From contig OZ025208.1 of NCBI GenBank assembly GCA_964019055.1, positions 7,208,039-7,272,038 of the forward strand: a DNA stretch of 64,000 nucleotides. The letters run 5' to 3'. How positions within the stretch are numbered: the stretch's first letter is position 1; each line of letters starts with the position of its first letter. Of the stretch, positions 47,784 through 58,797 are shown in pieces. Origin of the DNA: Anthopleura xanthogrammica. Taxonomy: Eukaryota; Cnidaria; Anthozoa; Actiniaria; Actiniidae. The notes under the pieces were generated by a model. The model was not told the DNA's origin, made no database searches, and saw only the letters and a list, made by a program, of their open reading frames with translations. The translations under genes and the position numbers were made by a program.

Positions 47784-48186
47784 GAAATAATATGTTAGCG
47801 CGCGCGCTCTAAATGTTATACTCGTGAGCGCTTAAAAATGCTTGATTGCGCGATGAGCGTGAGTTAAGCAGTTGATTGTAACTGTCGTTGTTTGTTACAT
47901 TTAGCCCTGAGGATGGGCAATTAAGCCCGAAAGCTTGGCAAAATAAATGTCAATTTATGGTTGAGGATACAATTTATGTTTGAATAAAGATATTGTTACT
48001 ACAGGACATGACCACACCTTGAAGATATTCCAATTTCAGTTTGTCATTATATAAAGGCTTACCACAGCAAGATAACCAATAAAAGGAGTTGTTTATAGTC
48101 AATTTATTATTTATTTGTGCTCTCAAGTCAGACACAGTAGCATGTGGTGCAAATGTAAATATACGAAAAACCCCTGTAACATCTAT
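47784..48186. other. Retroelement-like tail and flank
   Basis: 47795-47985 interrupts sequence shared with copy B (compare 44350). It ends with GGGCAATTAAGCCC, a short hairpin, then AAAGCTTGGCAAAATAAATG, a style common at 3' ends of retroelements. No coding region kept. 47990-48186 contains the 3' flank of the minus-strand membrane-protein gene. Confidence 0.45.
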
Positions 48187-49265
48187 TCATTTTGTGTTGA
48201 TTTTATATTGGCAATTAGAAGGCATTAGTAATCCCAACAGGGCTCCAGGATGGTGGAAATTCACAGCTTGTAAACATGGATAGCTACATGCCAAACCATG
48301 TACAATATAGAAAAGAGAGTCCAGTAACGGCATGTTTGGATAATTTGCATTTCCAAAACAGTCACCAATTATGAGTGACGTGATCAAAAAAAAGGAAAAA
48401 GCAATGGGATATGGAGAGACCAAAGTGATTAAAAAGACAATATTGAAAACCGAAATGGTGGGAGTCCATTGTAGGCATTCAGGAAGTACAACAAAGACAT
48501 TTGTTATGTATCCAAAACCCAAAAGATAGATATTATAGAAAAGTAATTGTGTAAGACCAATCAAAAAGCTCAAGATGATCTTTGACTTCACTGCCCTTAT
48601 GTGAAAATGCAAATCTACACATTGTTGACCAGGTATGTTATTAACAACAGCTGTGTATATTGGGTTCAAGAGGTAAATGATAACCCGTAGAGTAAGAATA
48701 CCAGGTAAAAGAAGTAATTCTGTAAGAACTTGAAATGAGACAACTTTTATGCAATAGTCAAAAACAATTGTCGTTTCCCTCCAGCAGGTCAGTATAATAA
48801 TAAGAAAAAATAAGGATATCCTGACAGTAGCTGTAGTAAAAGAGCCAATTTCAATCTCCTGGAAAGGGTGATTATGTTGGTAAAAATGAATTGCTCTTAA
48901 ACGGTAAGAAAAAGTCTTGTATAAAAAATAAAACAGTGGGTTGAAAGAAATAGCCCAATAAAAGTTATTTCCTTTCAAAACCCTGAGATAGGAAAAATAC
49001 TGAAATAGGACTTTAGCAGAAGTCTTGTCCTGGTCTTTAGGCAAATCCATTGCACTGTAAAAGGGTTTTGAGAAATTTGGCCATTTAAAATACAATATTG
49101 CCAGTATGGGATAGCATCTGATAATAGCAACAATGACCAGGACAGATTGACCCCATGTAGGAGGAACAAAACAATGGATAATGTCATATTGTAAATCATA
49201 TAGCAAAAATACTGACAATAAAAAAGTAAATAGCAGTAAAAGAGTTATTCTTGTCCATCCTCAAA
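48187..49265 (-). CDS. Multipass membrane protein, unknown family
   Basis: The open frame extends from a likely splice acceptor near 49265 (minus-strand TTTTGAG before GATGGACAAG) to the stop at 48187, at least 343 residues. A TTG at 49218 is only a nominal start; the first exon is probably upstream. Hydropathy by eye gives six to eight helices, for example SVLVIVAIIRCYPILAILYF, RISLFFLIIILTCW, ELLLLPGILTLRVIIYLL, ILSFLIGLTQLLFYNIYLLG, and ISVFNIVFLITLVSPYPIAF. Short polar loops hold QDKTSAK and a His-rich FYQHNHPF. No family motif recognised. The intact long frame in a repeat-rich area argues that it is a real gene or recent copy. Confidence 0.6.
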
Positions 49266-49344
49266 ATAGATCATAACATTTATTTGAGACCTGATGCTTG
49301 AAAATGTTATTAAATTGATAGAGACGAGAGGCAAAACAAAAACA

Positions 49345-50850
49345 AACAGAAGTCTACTAGGAATATTTCATGCAATTATTTTATCAATACAACAAATTAT
49401 TTTATGCAATTATTTTATCAATACGACAATTAAATTATTTCATGCAATTATTTTATCAATACAACAATTAAATTATTTCATGCAATTATTTTATCAATAC
49501 AACAATTAAATTATTTCATGCAATTATTCTATCAATGCAACAATTAAATTATTTCATGCAATTATTTTAACAATACAACAATTAAATTATTTCATGCAAT
49601 TATTTTATCAATACAACAAATTATTTTATGCAATTATTTTATCAATACAACAATTAAATTATTTTATCCAATTATTTTATCAATACAACAATTAAATTAT
49701 TTCATGCAATTATTTTATCAATGCAACAATTAAATTATTTCATGCAATTATTTTATCAATACAACAATTAAATTATTTCATGCAATTATTCTATCAATAC
49801 AACAATTAAATTATTTTATGCAATTATTTTATCAATACAACAAATTATTTTATGCAATTATTTTATCAATACAACAATTAAATTATTTCATGCAATTATT
49901 TTATCAATGCAACAATTAAATTATTTCATGCAATTATTTTATCAATACAACAATTAAATTATTTCATGCAATTATTCTATCAATACAACAATTAAATTAT
50001 TTTATGCAATTATTCTATCAATACGACAAATTATTTTATGCAATCATTTTATCAATACAACAATTAAATTATTTCATGCAATTATTCTATCAATACAACA
50101 ATTAAATTATTTCATGCAATTATTCTATCAATACAACAATTAAATTATTTTATGCAATTATTTTATCAGTACAACAATTAAATTATTTTATGCAATTATT
50201 TTATCAATACAACAATTAAATTATTTTATGCAATTATTTTATCAGTACAACAATTAAATTATTTTATGCAATTATTTTATCAGTACAACAATTAAATTAT
50301 TTTATGCAATTATTTTATCAGTACAACAATTAAATTATTTTATGCAATTATTCTATCAATACAACAATTAAATTATTTTATGCAATTATTTTATCAGTAC
50401 AACAATTAAATTATTTTATGCAATTATTCTATCAATACAACAATCAAATTATTTTATGCAATTATTTTATCAGTACAACAATTAAATTATTTTATGCAAT
50501 TATTTTATCAGTACAACAATTAAATTATTTTATGCAATTATTTTATCAATACAACAATTAAATTATTTTATGCAATTATTTTATCAGTACAACAATTAAA
50601 TTATTTTATGCAATTATTTTATCAATACAACAATTAAATTATTTTATGCAATTATTTTATCAATACAACAATTAAATTATTTCATGCAATTATTTTATCA
50701 ATACAACAATTAAATTACTTCATGCAATTATTCTATCAATAGAACAATTAAATTATTTTATGCAATTATTCTATCAATACAACAATTAAATTATTTTATG
50801 CAATTATTTTATCAATGAAACAAATTATTTCATGTAATTATTGTTAACAA
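49345..50850. repeat. 38-bp AT-rich minisatellite, about 38 units
   Basis: Unit: CAATTAAATTATTT(C/T)ATGC then AATTATT(T/C)TATCA(A/G)TA(C), 38 bp. Two main variant sites (TTCATGC/TTTATGC and CAATAC/CAGTAC) are not random: CAATAC with TTCATGC dominates the left half, and CAGTAC with TTTATGC is concentrated around 50165-50600. Shortened units (ACAAATTATTTTATGC) recur near 49395, 49618, 49840 and 50030. Confidence 0.95.
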
Positions 50851-51540
50851 CATCAATGTAGCAATTTTTTTTGCAATTATTTTCAAGATATATATCAATA
50901 TTCAATAAAATACAGAAATACAATGCATGCAATACTCAAACAAATAACATTTAACTAGAAAATGTACGATACTGATGAAAATGACGAAGAGAAGGATCAG
51001 CAGAAGGCAGCAGCTTGTACAATGGCGCGCTGATTTCAGAGAGAAACAGATCGGGATAACTTTAAAGGGAATGATATGAGGTTTGGGAAGATTACAAAAG
51101 CTGAAATACAGATAACCTTCAAGACACACTAAATGTCTATAAGGGGAACTTTTTTGATGAAAAAAAACTGTTTCTTTCGATACCAAAATATAGCTTTAGT
51201 TCAGACAAATTTTCGTGCCGCTCTAAAAGTGGCGTGAACCCGCTAACAGGCAAGCACAAGAAAATTAGAAAAAAAACGCCAACAGAAGAATTACCACACA
51301 AAAAAACGACATGTATCTGTTATTTACAGTACAAAGAAATATACTTACGGTTAAAAGGGTGCTTAATAATGCTCTTTGTCTCTTTAAGTAAGGAAAAACA
51401 AAGGATATATAAGTCCAAGAGATGATCAAGCGATTTATAATCCCGGGGAATCCCGCGGTTGCTAAGTGACGTCATCTGACGTCACGAATGTCAACAACAC
51501 TGTCCTCGAATGCGATGCCGAAAACATTAGAGACGTCCCT
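50851..51540. other. Gene-poor sequence upstream of the membrane-protein gene
   Basis: A minus-strand frame at 50902-51186 contains one hydrophobic stretch (CCLLLILLFVIFISIVHFLV) and could be an upstream exon of the membrane-protein gene, but no matching splice pair was fixed. 51426-51540 is GC-richer (AATCCCGGGGAATCCCGCGG, TGACGTCATCTGACGTCA). Confidence 0.35.
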
Positions 51541-51884
51541 TCCCTCCTGTGTTGCTAAGAAAAGTTATAAACTAAAATGAAAAATTCTCTAAAAAATACT
51601 GATAATAACATTTCATATTGCTAATTAGAGTTTCGGGTGCTTTTTTGATAACTTGGGCCTCGATTCCTTTACAAAATCCGAAGCCATTACCAGCTTGGAG
51701 CCGACAAAATAGCGTGATGTTGTTCAAACAATGGCTTAGACGAAAGGCGCGGCTTCAATACTGTTTTCTTTCTTTCCTTCTTCTTTTCGTCTTTCTTCAG
51801 TCCCATTGCAAGAAGCCTAACCTTATGACATGTAATAATGAATGACGGCATGGCAAATAAATTGATCACAAAGCCACGTACTAC
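51541..51884. repeat. Peptide-locus flank, copy C, left of the Harbinger-type element
   Basis: Matches 44363-44724 from TGTTGCTAAGAAAAGTTATA to the insertion point. The target duplication CGTACTAC is at 51877-51884. Confidence 0.85.
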
Positions 51885-52157
51885 TAGCCTCCTGCGCAGC
51901 CGCTGTGAGGCGCTTCCGGTTCCCGTCATTCCCCCACTAGCGACCTTAAGATCCAGGACGGCGCGCGACCACGACGGCGTACCGGAAGTGATTTTCAACT
52001 TTTGGGCATGCGCACAAGGGCGAATCACGCGAGCAATGTAAACATCCTGCCGTCGTCGCAGTGAGGACGACGGCTATTACTGTGTTTTGGCGTCGTGTCC
52101 AGAACGTCGCTTATTTGAGTGTATTTTAATAGCTTTTCAAAGCTAAAATCCGCTACT

Positions 52158-53467
52158 ATGAGTTTCCAGTCCACTCCAGACTCGAAAGGAGAAAAAATCA
52201 GTCGACCAAAGACATCGTAAGTACCTCTAAGAGCCGTTGTTTTGTTTAGTTTTGTATATCGATTAAAAGTCACGAAGTCTAAAACGAACAAGCTATCAAA
52301 TTTGAAATATTTGTGGTTTTAATTAATTGATTTCCTATAGAACTTTGACTTCAAGTTACAACAAGCCTTAAAGAAGTTTACTTTCTTTTGTTTTGCTTCT
52401 TGTCATGCTTTTCTTACCATGGGTTTAAGTTCATAATTTCAAACTCAAAGTAGTTTCTTCTGCTCTGCTTTGTTTATTTGTTTTTTCGTAAGTTTTTTTA
52501 GGGACCATGAAGTTTCCCTTTTAGCTTCTAAGACAGAATTGGGAGAAGACTTTAATATTCTAATTTGAACTTATGCTCTGTGCCCTGGCATCACGAGTAA
52601 CAAAAAGTTATACTTCTGAGTTTGTCTTTCAAATTCCATTACAAATATGATTCATAAATTATTTACAACAATTAAGCTTAATTACTGTAAAGACTACCAT
52701 GTTCAAAACAATTAAGTAATACAGTGTTTCTTTAGACGCAATGTGATTGAAATGCTTTGTTATCTAATAGAATGTGCTGGACTGAACAACATGACAAGAG
52801 GCTGATAGGAGAAATTGCCCTTGTTGACCCTTTCACAGGCACAAAAAAGGGAACAGTACAAAGAGGGAAAAAATGGGATGAAATTACAGAAAATCTTTGT
52901 CAGCTGCAGTACCCCTTATTTAAAGTGGAGAAAAGGGGTGTGCGAGACAGATACAATCTCCTCTCTCAAAGGTACAGAAAAAAAATGAAAGAAGAAGAGA
53001 AGGAAAGTGGAGTTAGTCCAGAACTGACGGAAATTGAAATGGGATTGGAAAGCATAATAGAGGTAGAGGATGCAGCTGAAGAAGAAACTCAGAGCCAATC
53101 AGCAACAAAGAGAGATAAATTTGATCAAGAAAAAAGGAGTGCAGAGCAAATAAGAAAAAAGGCAATGGAAAAGCTAGGAGAAACCCAAAAAAGAAAAGCC
53201 ACTACTGATGATGATGAAGAATGGAAAAAAAAGAAGAGAAGATCAACATCCAATGATTCCATTCATTATCTAAAAGAGAAGAACGAGCAGTTGGCAAAGT
53301 ACAAGGAAGAAGAGTTGGAAATGAGGAAAAAAGAAGTAGAGCTTGAGACCAAAAAACATGATACTATGATGCAAGTTTTTTTAAAGCAGCAGGAACAACA
53401 GCAGAAGCAGTTCCAGGACTTCCAAGCAATGATGATGACCATGTTTACTAAGTTTACTCAGAAGTAA
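52158..53467 (+). CDS. Myb/SANT-like DNA-binding protein of the Harbinger-type element, two exons
   Basis: Exons 52158-52216 and 52771-53467, GT-AG, phase 2 joined cleanly. The protein has about 251 residues. Residues about 20-85 form a trihelix/Myb-like domain (CWTEQHDKRLIGEIALVDPF ... KGTVQRGKKWDEI ... RDRYNLLSQRYRKKM). The rest is charged: an acidic stretch, a basic KKKKRR patch near residue 172 likely to act as a nuclear signal, and a C-terminal coiled coil rich in Gln (LKQQEQQQKQFQDFQAM). In Harbinger elements this partner brings the transposase to the nucleus and the element ends; that role is established for the family and inferred here. It converges with the transposase, with about 470 bp between stops. 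Confidence 0.85.
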
Positions 53468-53938
53468 AATTAGTAAAAACTAATCATTTATTTTATATTA
53501 TTTTTTACCACCCTTTACAAAAATTGCTTACTTTTTATTGAGTGTTTTGAGCTTTCTATTATTGGGACTTTATAATATTGTATTTAAATATAGTGGTATA
53601 ACTGAGGTGGTAAATTTCCACTATTTGGAATGCTTGCACTCCACGTTTACACCAATTAAAGGATTTAATTGTTTCGTATTCAGTATAATTACCATCTTGA
53701 TGATGTGAACTTTAAGGATTTTGAAAATAGAATGAAATCAAAGAACTTGAAGTATGACTTACTCCATATTAACATTAATTAAATGCCTTAATGTAAATGT
53801 TTCCTGTTGGACAGTATATAACTCAATGATGTGAAATTTCATGATTTTGGGATTATAATGAATTTAAGTAATTTGAAGTAAAACTTGCTTTTCATTTTTG
53901 AAATGAGACAACAATGTTATAATAAAAAGTAAAAGTAA
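53468..53938. other. Shared 3' region of the two convergent transposon genes
   Basis: AT-rich, no ORF. An imperfect direct repeat (AATGATGTGAAATTTCATG near 53823 and TTGATGATGTGAACTTTAAG near 53698) is present. Presumably holds polyadenylation signals for both genes. Confidence 0.45.
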
Positions 53939-55328
53939 TCAGGTAAAGTATTCCTGAAGTGATGGTGGCTGTAACTCAAAAAAATCAGATGTGGAATTGC
54001 CATACAGACAAGTAAGAGCATTACGAAGTATAGCACAAACTATGTACATTTTACCAATAGGGCTTAAGCCAATCTTTAAATTCTTTTTAAAGTCCATGAA
54101 TTTGAAATAGTTAATTATATCTCCGAAAAGCCATTCCACTGAAACACGCACAGAGCTCATACTGGCATTAAAATTTTTCATTTGCTGAGTTAGGACCACA
54201 TTTTTAAATGGAGCCTGAAGATGTACTCTTAATGGATAGGCTGGATCACCATACAAACACATTGGTTGGCCAGTAGGAGAAAATGCATGCTGCTGCAGGT
54301 CATTGAATAGACCAGAATTTGCCAACATTGATGCATCATGTTTTTTCCCCTCTAAATAGAAATACAATAAAAGTATATAGTTAGTGCCATTCAACAGAAA
54401 CCACAGTGAATATGAAAACAAACAACCAATAATGATTTTCCTGCAGTGGAGTAGGTCAATAAAGGGGTGTGGAGTGTATATTTTCTCTCCAAAAAAAATC
54501 CCTACCCTTGCAACTATCATGAACTAGCCATGTGCAAGTAGTTAAATGATGACAATGAAACACATTGTACAATCTTAATCACAAAATGCAATAGTCTCTA
54601 TAGGAAAAAAAAACATTGAAGTAATCAAACCTTTGTTATTTCTAAGTGCATATTATATATCACTTACCTACAGGGCCATACATATTTGCTATGAGACCAT
54701 TGGGCAAGGAAACCGACTGGAATTTCAAGGCATGAACACGTTTGTGGCCATTGTATACTATTCGTTGTAGTTCGCCCGGTCGACATATTTGCCTGACTGT
54801 CCCATCAATGAAACCTATACAATTGTCTAGTCCTGCACCTTTGTTGTGAATAGCGTTAGCATAGGTTTGGAGGTTTATTGGGTTGAGGATATCATCATTC
54901 CATTCTTCTATCCTATAGCCATGTGTATTGTATATAAAATCCATGACGGTGTTGCTTATCATACTCAAAACTGGCACCGGTTTTGCAAAACGAGCAATTA
55001 AGTCAGAATATCGACAAGGGTAAGCAAATCTTCTAAGCAATAAACATAAACCCTCAATACCATCACAGACAGTCCCTTGATCACAGATAAACCTGTCTGG
55101 TATACCCAAAGCTTCAGCAAGAACAGGAATATCCTCTTTTCTAAAGCGAAATTCTGCCTTACACTCTGCATCATCCATCTCTTCCAAGTGAAATTGTTCA
55201 TAATCTTGATAAGGAAATTCAGGATTTTTCGAAAAATTCGCATCGTAAAGAAGACAAAATTCCTCGTCGTCAATGACATCGTTAAAGTAGCTTTCTACAA
55301 GAAGGGCTCTTACTTTCTTGAAACTCAT
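53939..55328 (-). CDS. PIF/Harbinger DDE transposase, two exons, intact
   Basis: Exons 55328-54668 and 54351-53939 (minus), GT-AG, phase 1, giving 357 residues, normal for the family. The DDE_Tnp_4-type catalytic core is complete: Asp in CIGFIDGTVR, Asp in LYGDPAYPL and Glu in VRVSVEWLFG. The conserved Gly-Pro-Val and Glu-Gly-Lys-Lys-His-Asp blocks meet exactly at the splice junction. An N-terminal helical region (EFRFRKEDIPVLAEALGIP, LCLLLRRFAYPCRYSDL) carries the usual HTH-like segment. No stops or frameshifts. It cuts and rejoins the TIR ends; it could also mobilise MITEs with the same termini. Confidence 0.93.
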
Positions 55329-55880
55329 TTTACAAAAAAATAAACGATTTAAGACACAAACAAGGAGTAAATAGAACAATTATAGAATCAAGCCAAATAT
55401 CGCCGTCGCCGACTTCTTGTAACTCATTTCATGAAAATAGAAAAGACAAACAGGACAATGTAGAATATGGCAAAAGTTATTTTAATACTCACGACATCTT
55501 TTATGCTTACATCATGATCGTGAAATGCTGTCGCCATATTGTTCAAACTAGGATAGTTTTAACTACTTATTTTCGTATAATTTTTGCTATTTTGGCAGTG
55601 ATAGCCGGTAAAATTACGAGGTTACAAAACAGTCCACTGTAGTGTTCTAAAATAATGGTTGTATTCTAAAGAACAATTCTAGAACAAACATGAATTCGCC
55701 GTCGCAGAATTTCTTAACGTTCCGTAAGTCTTGTAGGACGGGAACCTTTCCCCAGTCCTACTCTTTCATGCCCTTCCCGTCGTGGTCGCGCGCCGTCCTG
55801 GATCTTAAGGTCGCTACTAGTGGGGGAATGACGGGAACCGGAAGCGCCTCACAGCGGCTGCGCAGGAGGCTACGTACTAC

Positions 55881-56177
55881 CCGACTGAGAAAATTATCTA
55901 CTTAAAATGAGCAATCAAATAGACTCGCTACTTACATGTAAAAGTGCAACAGCATGCAGAAGCAAGTAGAAAATTTTATAATACTACTAATAATAAATCT
56001 TTGTTTACTGTGGGTAACAAATACAGCAAGAAATATACTGAGCTGGTTTCCAATTTGGCCCACAACTAAAATATACAATGATAAAAGTAAGACAACAGCT
56101 AACTACTGACGGCGAGAAAAGAAGATGCAGATCTAGATGGTGTACTAAGTACATACATAAAACTATGATACTAATAA
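55881..56177. repeat. Peptide-locus flank, copy C, right of the Harbinger-type element
   Basis: Resumes the match to copy B (44728 onward: CCGACT(C/G)AGAAAATTATCT). Ends at the next insertion. Confidence 0.8.
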
Positions 56178-58797
56178 TTACTGGGTTACCTGTGGTAAAC
56201 CAGTCATATAATACCTTCGTTTTTTTTTTTTTTTTTTCCCATTATGATTCCTTCGCGACAAAATGGCAATGTTGCGCAATAGTACCCAGGGGTCTTCAGA
56301 ACTTTACCCAAGAGGCCTTAGCGAGCATCTGATACAGGGTTCCTGTCTATAGTCCGATCAATTAGCATGTGCCAACTGTCAATCAATGTCACTACGTTGC
56401 TAAGTGATTAACAGTGGGCGGAGCTACCTTATCACGTGACATAAATTAATGTCTACGCATGCTCTATTTCGTTGACTGCTGTAATTAAAGAATGAGCCGA
56501 GTCAGAAATTCTAATTTATTCGTAAACAGGGGTAATTCTAATCGAGCCAGGAATTCTGAAGAATTTTCATTGCTCACGGCAAATGGCTAACTTTGATTAA
56601 CTACTCGTGCTTTGACTCAGGTATTTAAAGCTGTAGTATCTGTAGTATCAGTACAAAAGGAAAAAGCTAGCCATGGCCAATTTTTAATTCTTGTGTTAAA
56701 GAATTTCTACGCGCTCCAAGCTAAATCAAACCGATGGGATGTCCTGACTTCATTCGAGTTTTACCGACACGATTTTCGGATGCTTTATTTAATGGTTTGA
56801 CTCAACAAGACTACTACAAATAAACATGAGGTACAAAGAAGTTTATTGGGGCTTTCATTTTGATATTAAGAACTGAAGAGTAATGAGAAATATTGTTAAA
56901 TCGAACGCATGCATTTTGATTCTCAGATCGATCTCTTATAAAGTCATTCAACTCGCGGCTCACTCGTTAAACATTTACCGATTGATTTACAAATATATAC
57001 GAACATAGAAAATTGTAAAATGTAAAGCAATTCTGAGGGTAGTTTTGAGCAATTATTTGCTCGTCTTACCGTTCTAAACGAAGGATTCATGTAGTAAAAA
57101 AATAATGCTGACCTCAAGCAAACGTGTCTCCGTCAGCTCGCTTTGCCGACTTTCTGTCTGCGACTTAATTACGTATGATAAAACTCGGACTGGAATCGGA
57201 AGGATATGGAAGTTGGACTTCACCAAAATGCGTATTTTCGATGATTTAGTTTTTGATTTTTTTTTTCCAAAATGGCTTTCACTGTACATTTATAGTAGGC
57301 AGTCTCTCACTGTCTTTTGAAAAAAGAAAACGAGGGCCTCGACATATTAAAAACCAAATTCCAGTCAGCTTATTTTATAATTGATCACTCTTTTTCCACA
57401 AAGGGTGGGTCAAGGGCACCCTAGGAACCTCCCCCTCCCCCTGCCCCTGGTCCCACCCGGTCCAGGTAACCCAGTGCACGCTGCCACCAGCGTCTTGTTT
57501 CTTTCTGATTCCTTCGCGACAAAATGGCAAAGTTGCGCAATACTACCCGGAGGGTCATTGCGGCCTTACCCAAGAGTCCTTAGTGGGCATCTGCTACAGG
57601 GTTCCAGTCTATGAATCCGATTAATTAACATGTGTCACCTGTCAATCAATGCCACTACGTTGCCAAGTAATTAACAGAGGGCGGAGCTACCTTATCACGT
57701 GACATAAATTAATGTCTACGCATGCTTTATTTTGTTGACTGCTGTAATTAAAGAGTGAGCCGAGTCAGAATTTTTAATTTATTCGTAAACAAGGATAATT
57801 CTAATCAAACCAGGAATTCTGAAGAATTTTCATTGCTCACGGCAAATGGCTAGATTTGATAAACTACTCGTACTTTGACTCAGCTATTTAAAGCAGTATT
57901 ATCTGTAGTATCAGTACAAAAGGAAAAAGCTAGCCATGGCCAATATTTATTTTTGTGTTAAAGAATTTCTACGCGCTCCAAGCTAAATCAAACCGATGGG
58001 ACGTCCTGACTTCATTCGAGTTTTACCGACCCGATTCTCGGATGCTATATTTAATGGTTTGACTCAACAAGACTACTACAAATAAACATGAGTACAAAGA
58101 AGTTTATTGGGGCTTTCATTTTGATATTAAGAACTGAAGAGTAATGAGAAATATTGTTAAATCGAACGCATGTATTTTGATTCTCAGATCGATCTCTTAT
58201 AAAGTCATTCAACTCGCGGCTCACTCGTCAAACATTTACGAACTGTCGATTGATTTACAAATATATACGAACATAGAAAATTGTAAAATGTAAAGCAATT
58301 CCGAGGGTAGTTTTGAGCAATTATTTGCTCGTCTTACCGTTGTAAACGAAGGATTCATGTAGTAAACAAATAATGCTGACCTCAAGCAAACATGTCTCCG
58401 TCAGCTTGCTTTGCCGACTTTCTGTCTGCGACTTAATTAAGCATGATAAAACTCGGACTGGAATCGGAAGGATATGGACTTTGGACTTCACCAAAATGGG
58501 TATTTTCGAAGATTTAGGTTTTCATTCAATTTTTTTTCCAAAATGGCTTTCACTGCAAATTTATAGTAGGCAGTTTCTCACTATCTTTTGAAAAACGACG
58601 AAAAAAGAAAACGAGGGCCTCGACAGTACGATACATCAGAAATATTAAAAACCAAATTACAGTCCAGCTTATTTTATAATTGATCACTCTTTTTCCACAA
58701 AGGGTGTGTCAAGGGCGCCCTAGGACCCTCACCCTCCCCCCTGCCCCTGGTCCCACCCCCTCCAGGTAACCCAGTGCACGCTGCCACCAGCGTCTTG
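56178..58797. mobile_element. Tandemly doubled insertion with Helitron-like ends
   Basis: Absent from copy B, where CTAATAATTACAATAAAA is continuous (44944-44961). It starts with an imperfect hairpin (ACTGGGTTACC...GGTAAACCAGT). Two similar units follow, shifted by about 1.26 kb (from GATTCCTTCGCGAC at 56246 and 57507), each ending ACGCTGCCACCAGCGT then CTTG. A 6-bp-stem hairpin followed by a CT-tetranucleotide at the 3' end and insertion between A and T without duplication is Helitron-like, though CTTG is not the strict CTRR. Alternatively the element duplicated TTAC. Short repeated ORFs inside are not coding. Confidence 0.65.

Larger units (their letters stand above)
51885..55872. mobile_element. 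Complete 4-kb PIF/Harbinger-type transposon with 8-bp TSD
   Basis: TIRs of about 97 bp (51885-51981 and 55776-55872) start TAGCCTCCTGCGCAGCCGC and are near-perfect apart from a 3-bp indel. CGTACTAC is duplicated at 51877-51884 and 55873-55880. Copy B of the host repeat carries the site once (CGTACAAC near 44719). It encodes two intact spliced genes facing each other: a Myb/SANT-like protein and a DDE transposase, the usual Harbinger pair. Probably autonomous. Confidence 0.9.

Noticed and set aside
47481..47812. Plus-strand ORFs opposite the peptide genes (also at 8518, 44049 and 61724)
   Set aside because: The minus-strand frames have signal peptides, fixed length and conserved cysteines in all four copies. 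The plus-strand frames vary in start, length and frame and show no protein features.
47912..47950. Possible hammerhead ribozyme core (CTGAGGA ... GAAA)
   Set aside because: The hairpin between the two core parts leaves an unpaired base, and the sequence after GAAA does not form a credible third stem. A retroelement 3' tail explains it better.
49294..50850. CRISPR-like appearance of a regular short repeat array
   Set aside because: There are no unique spacers; the whole 38-bp unit repeats, in a eukaryotic context.
57105..58591. Paired 71-72 residue ORFs in the doubled insertion
   Set aside because: Similarity follows the DNA duplication, substitutions are not biased to third positions as far as I can see, and no domain is present.
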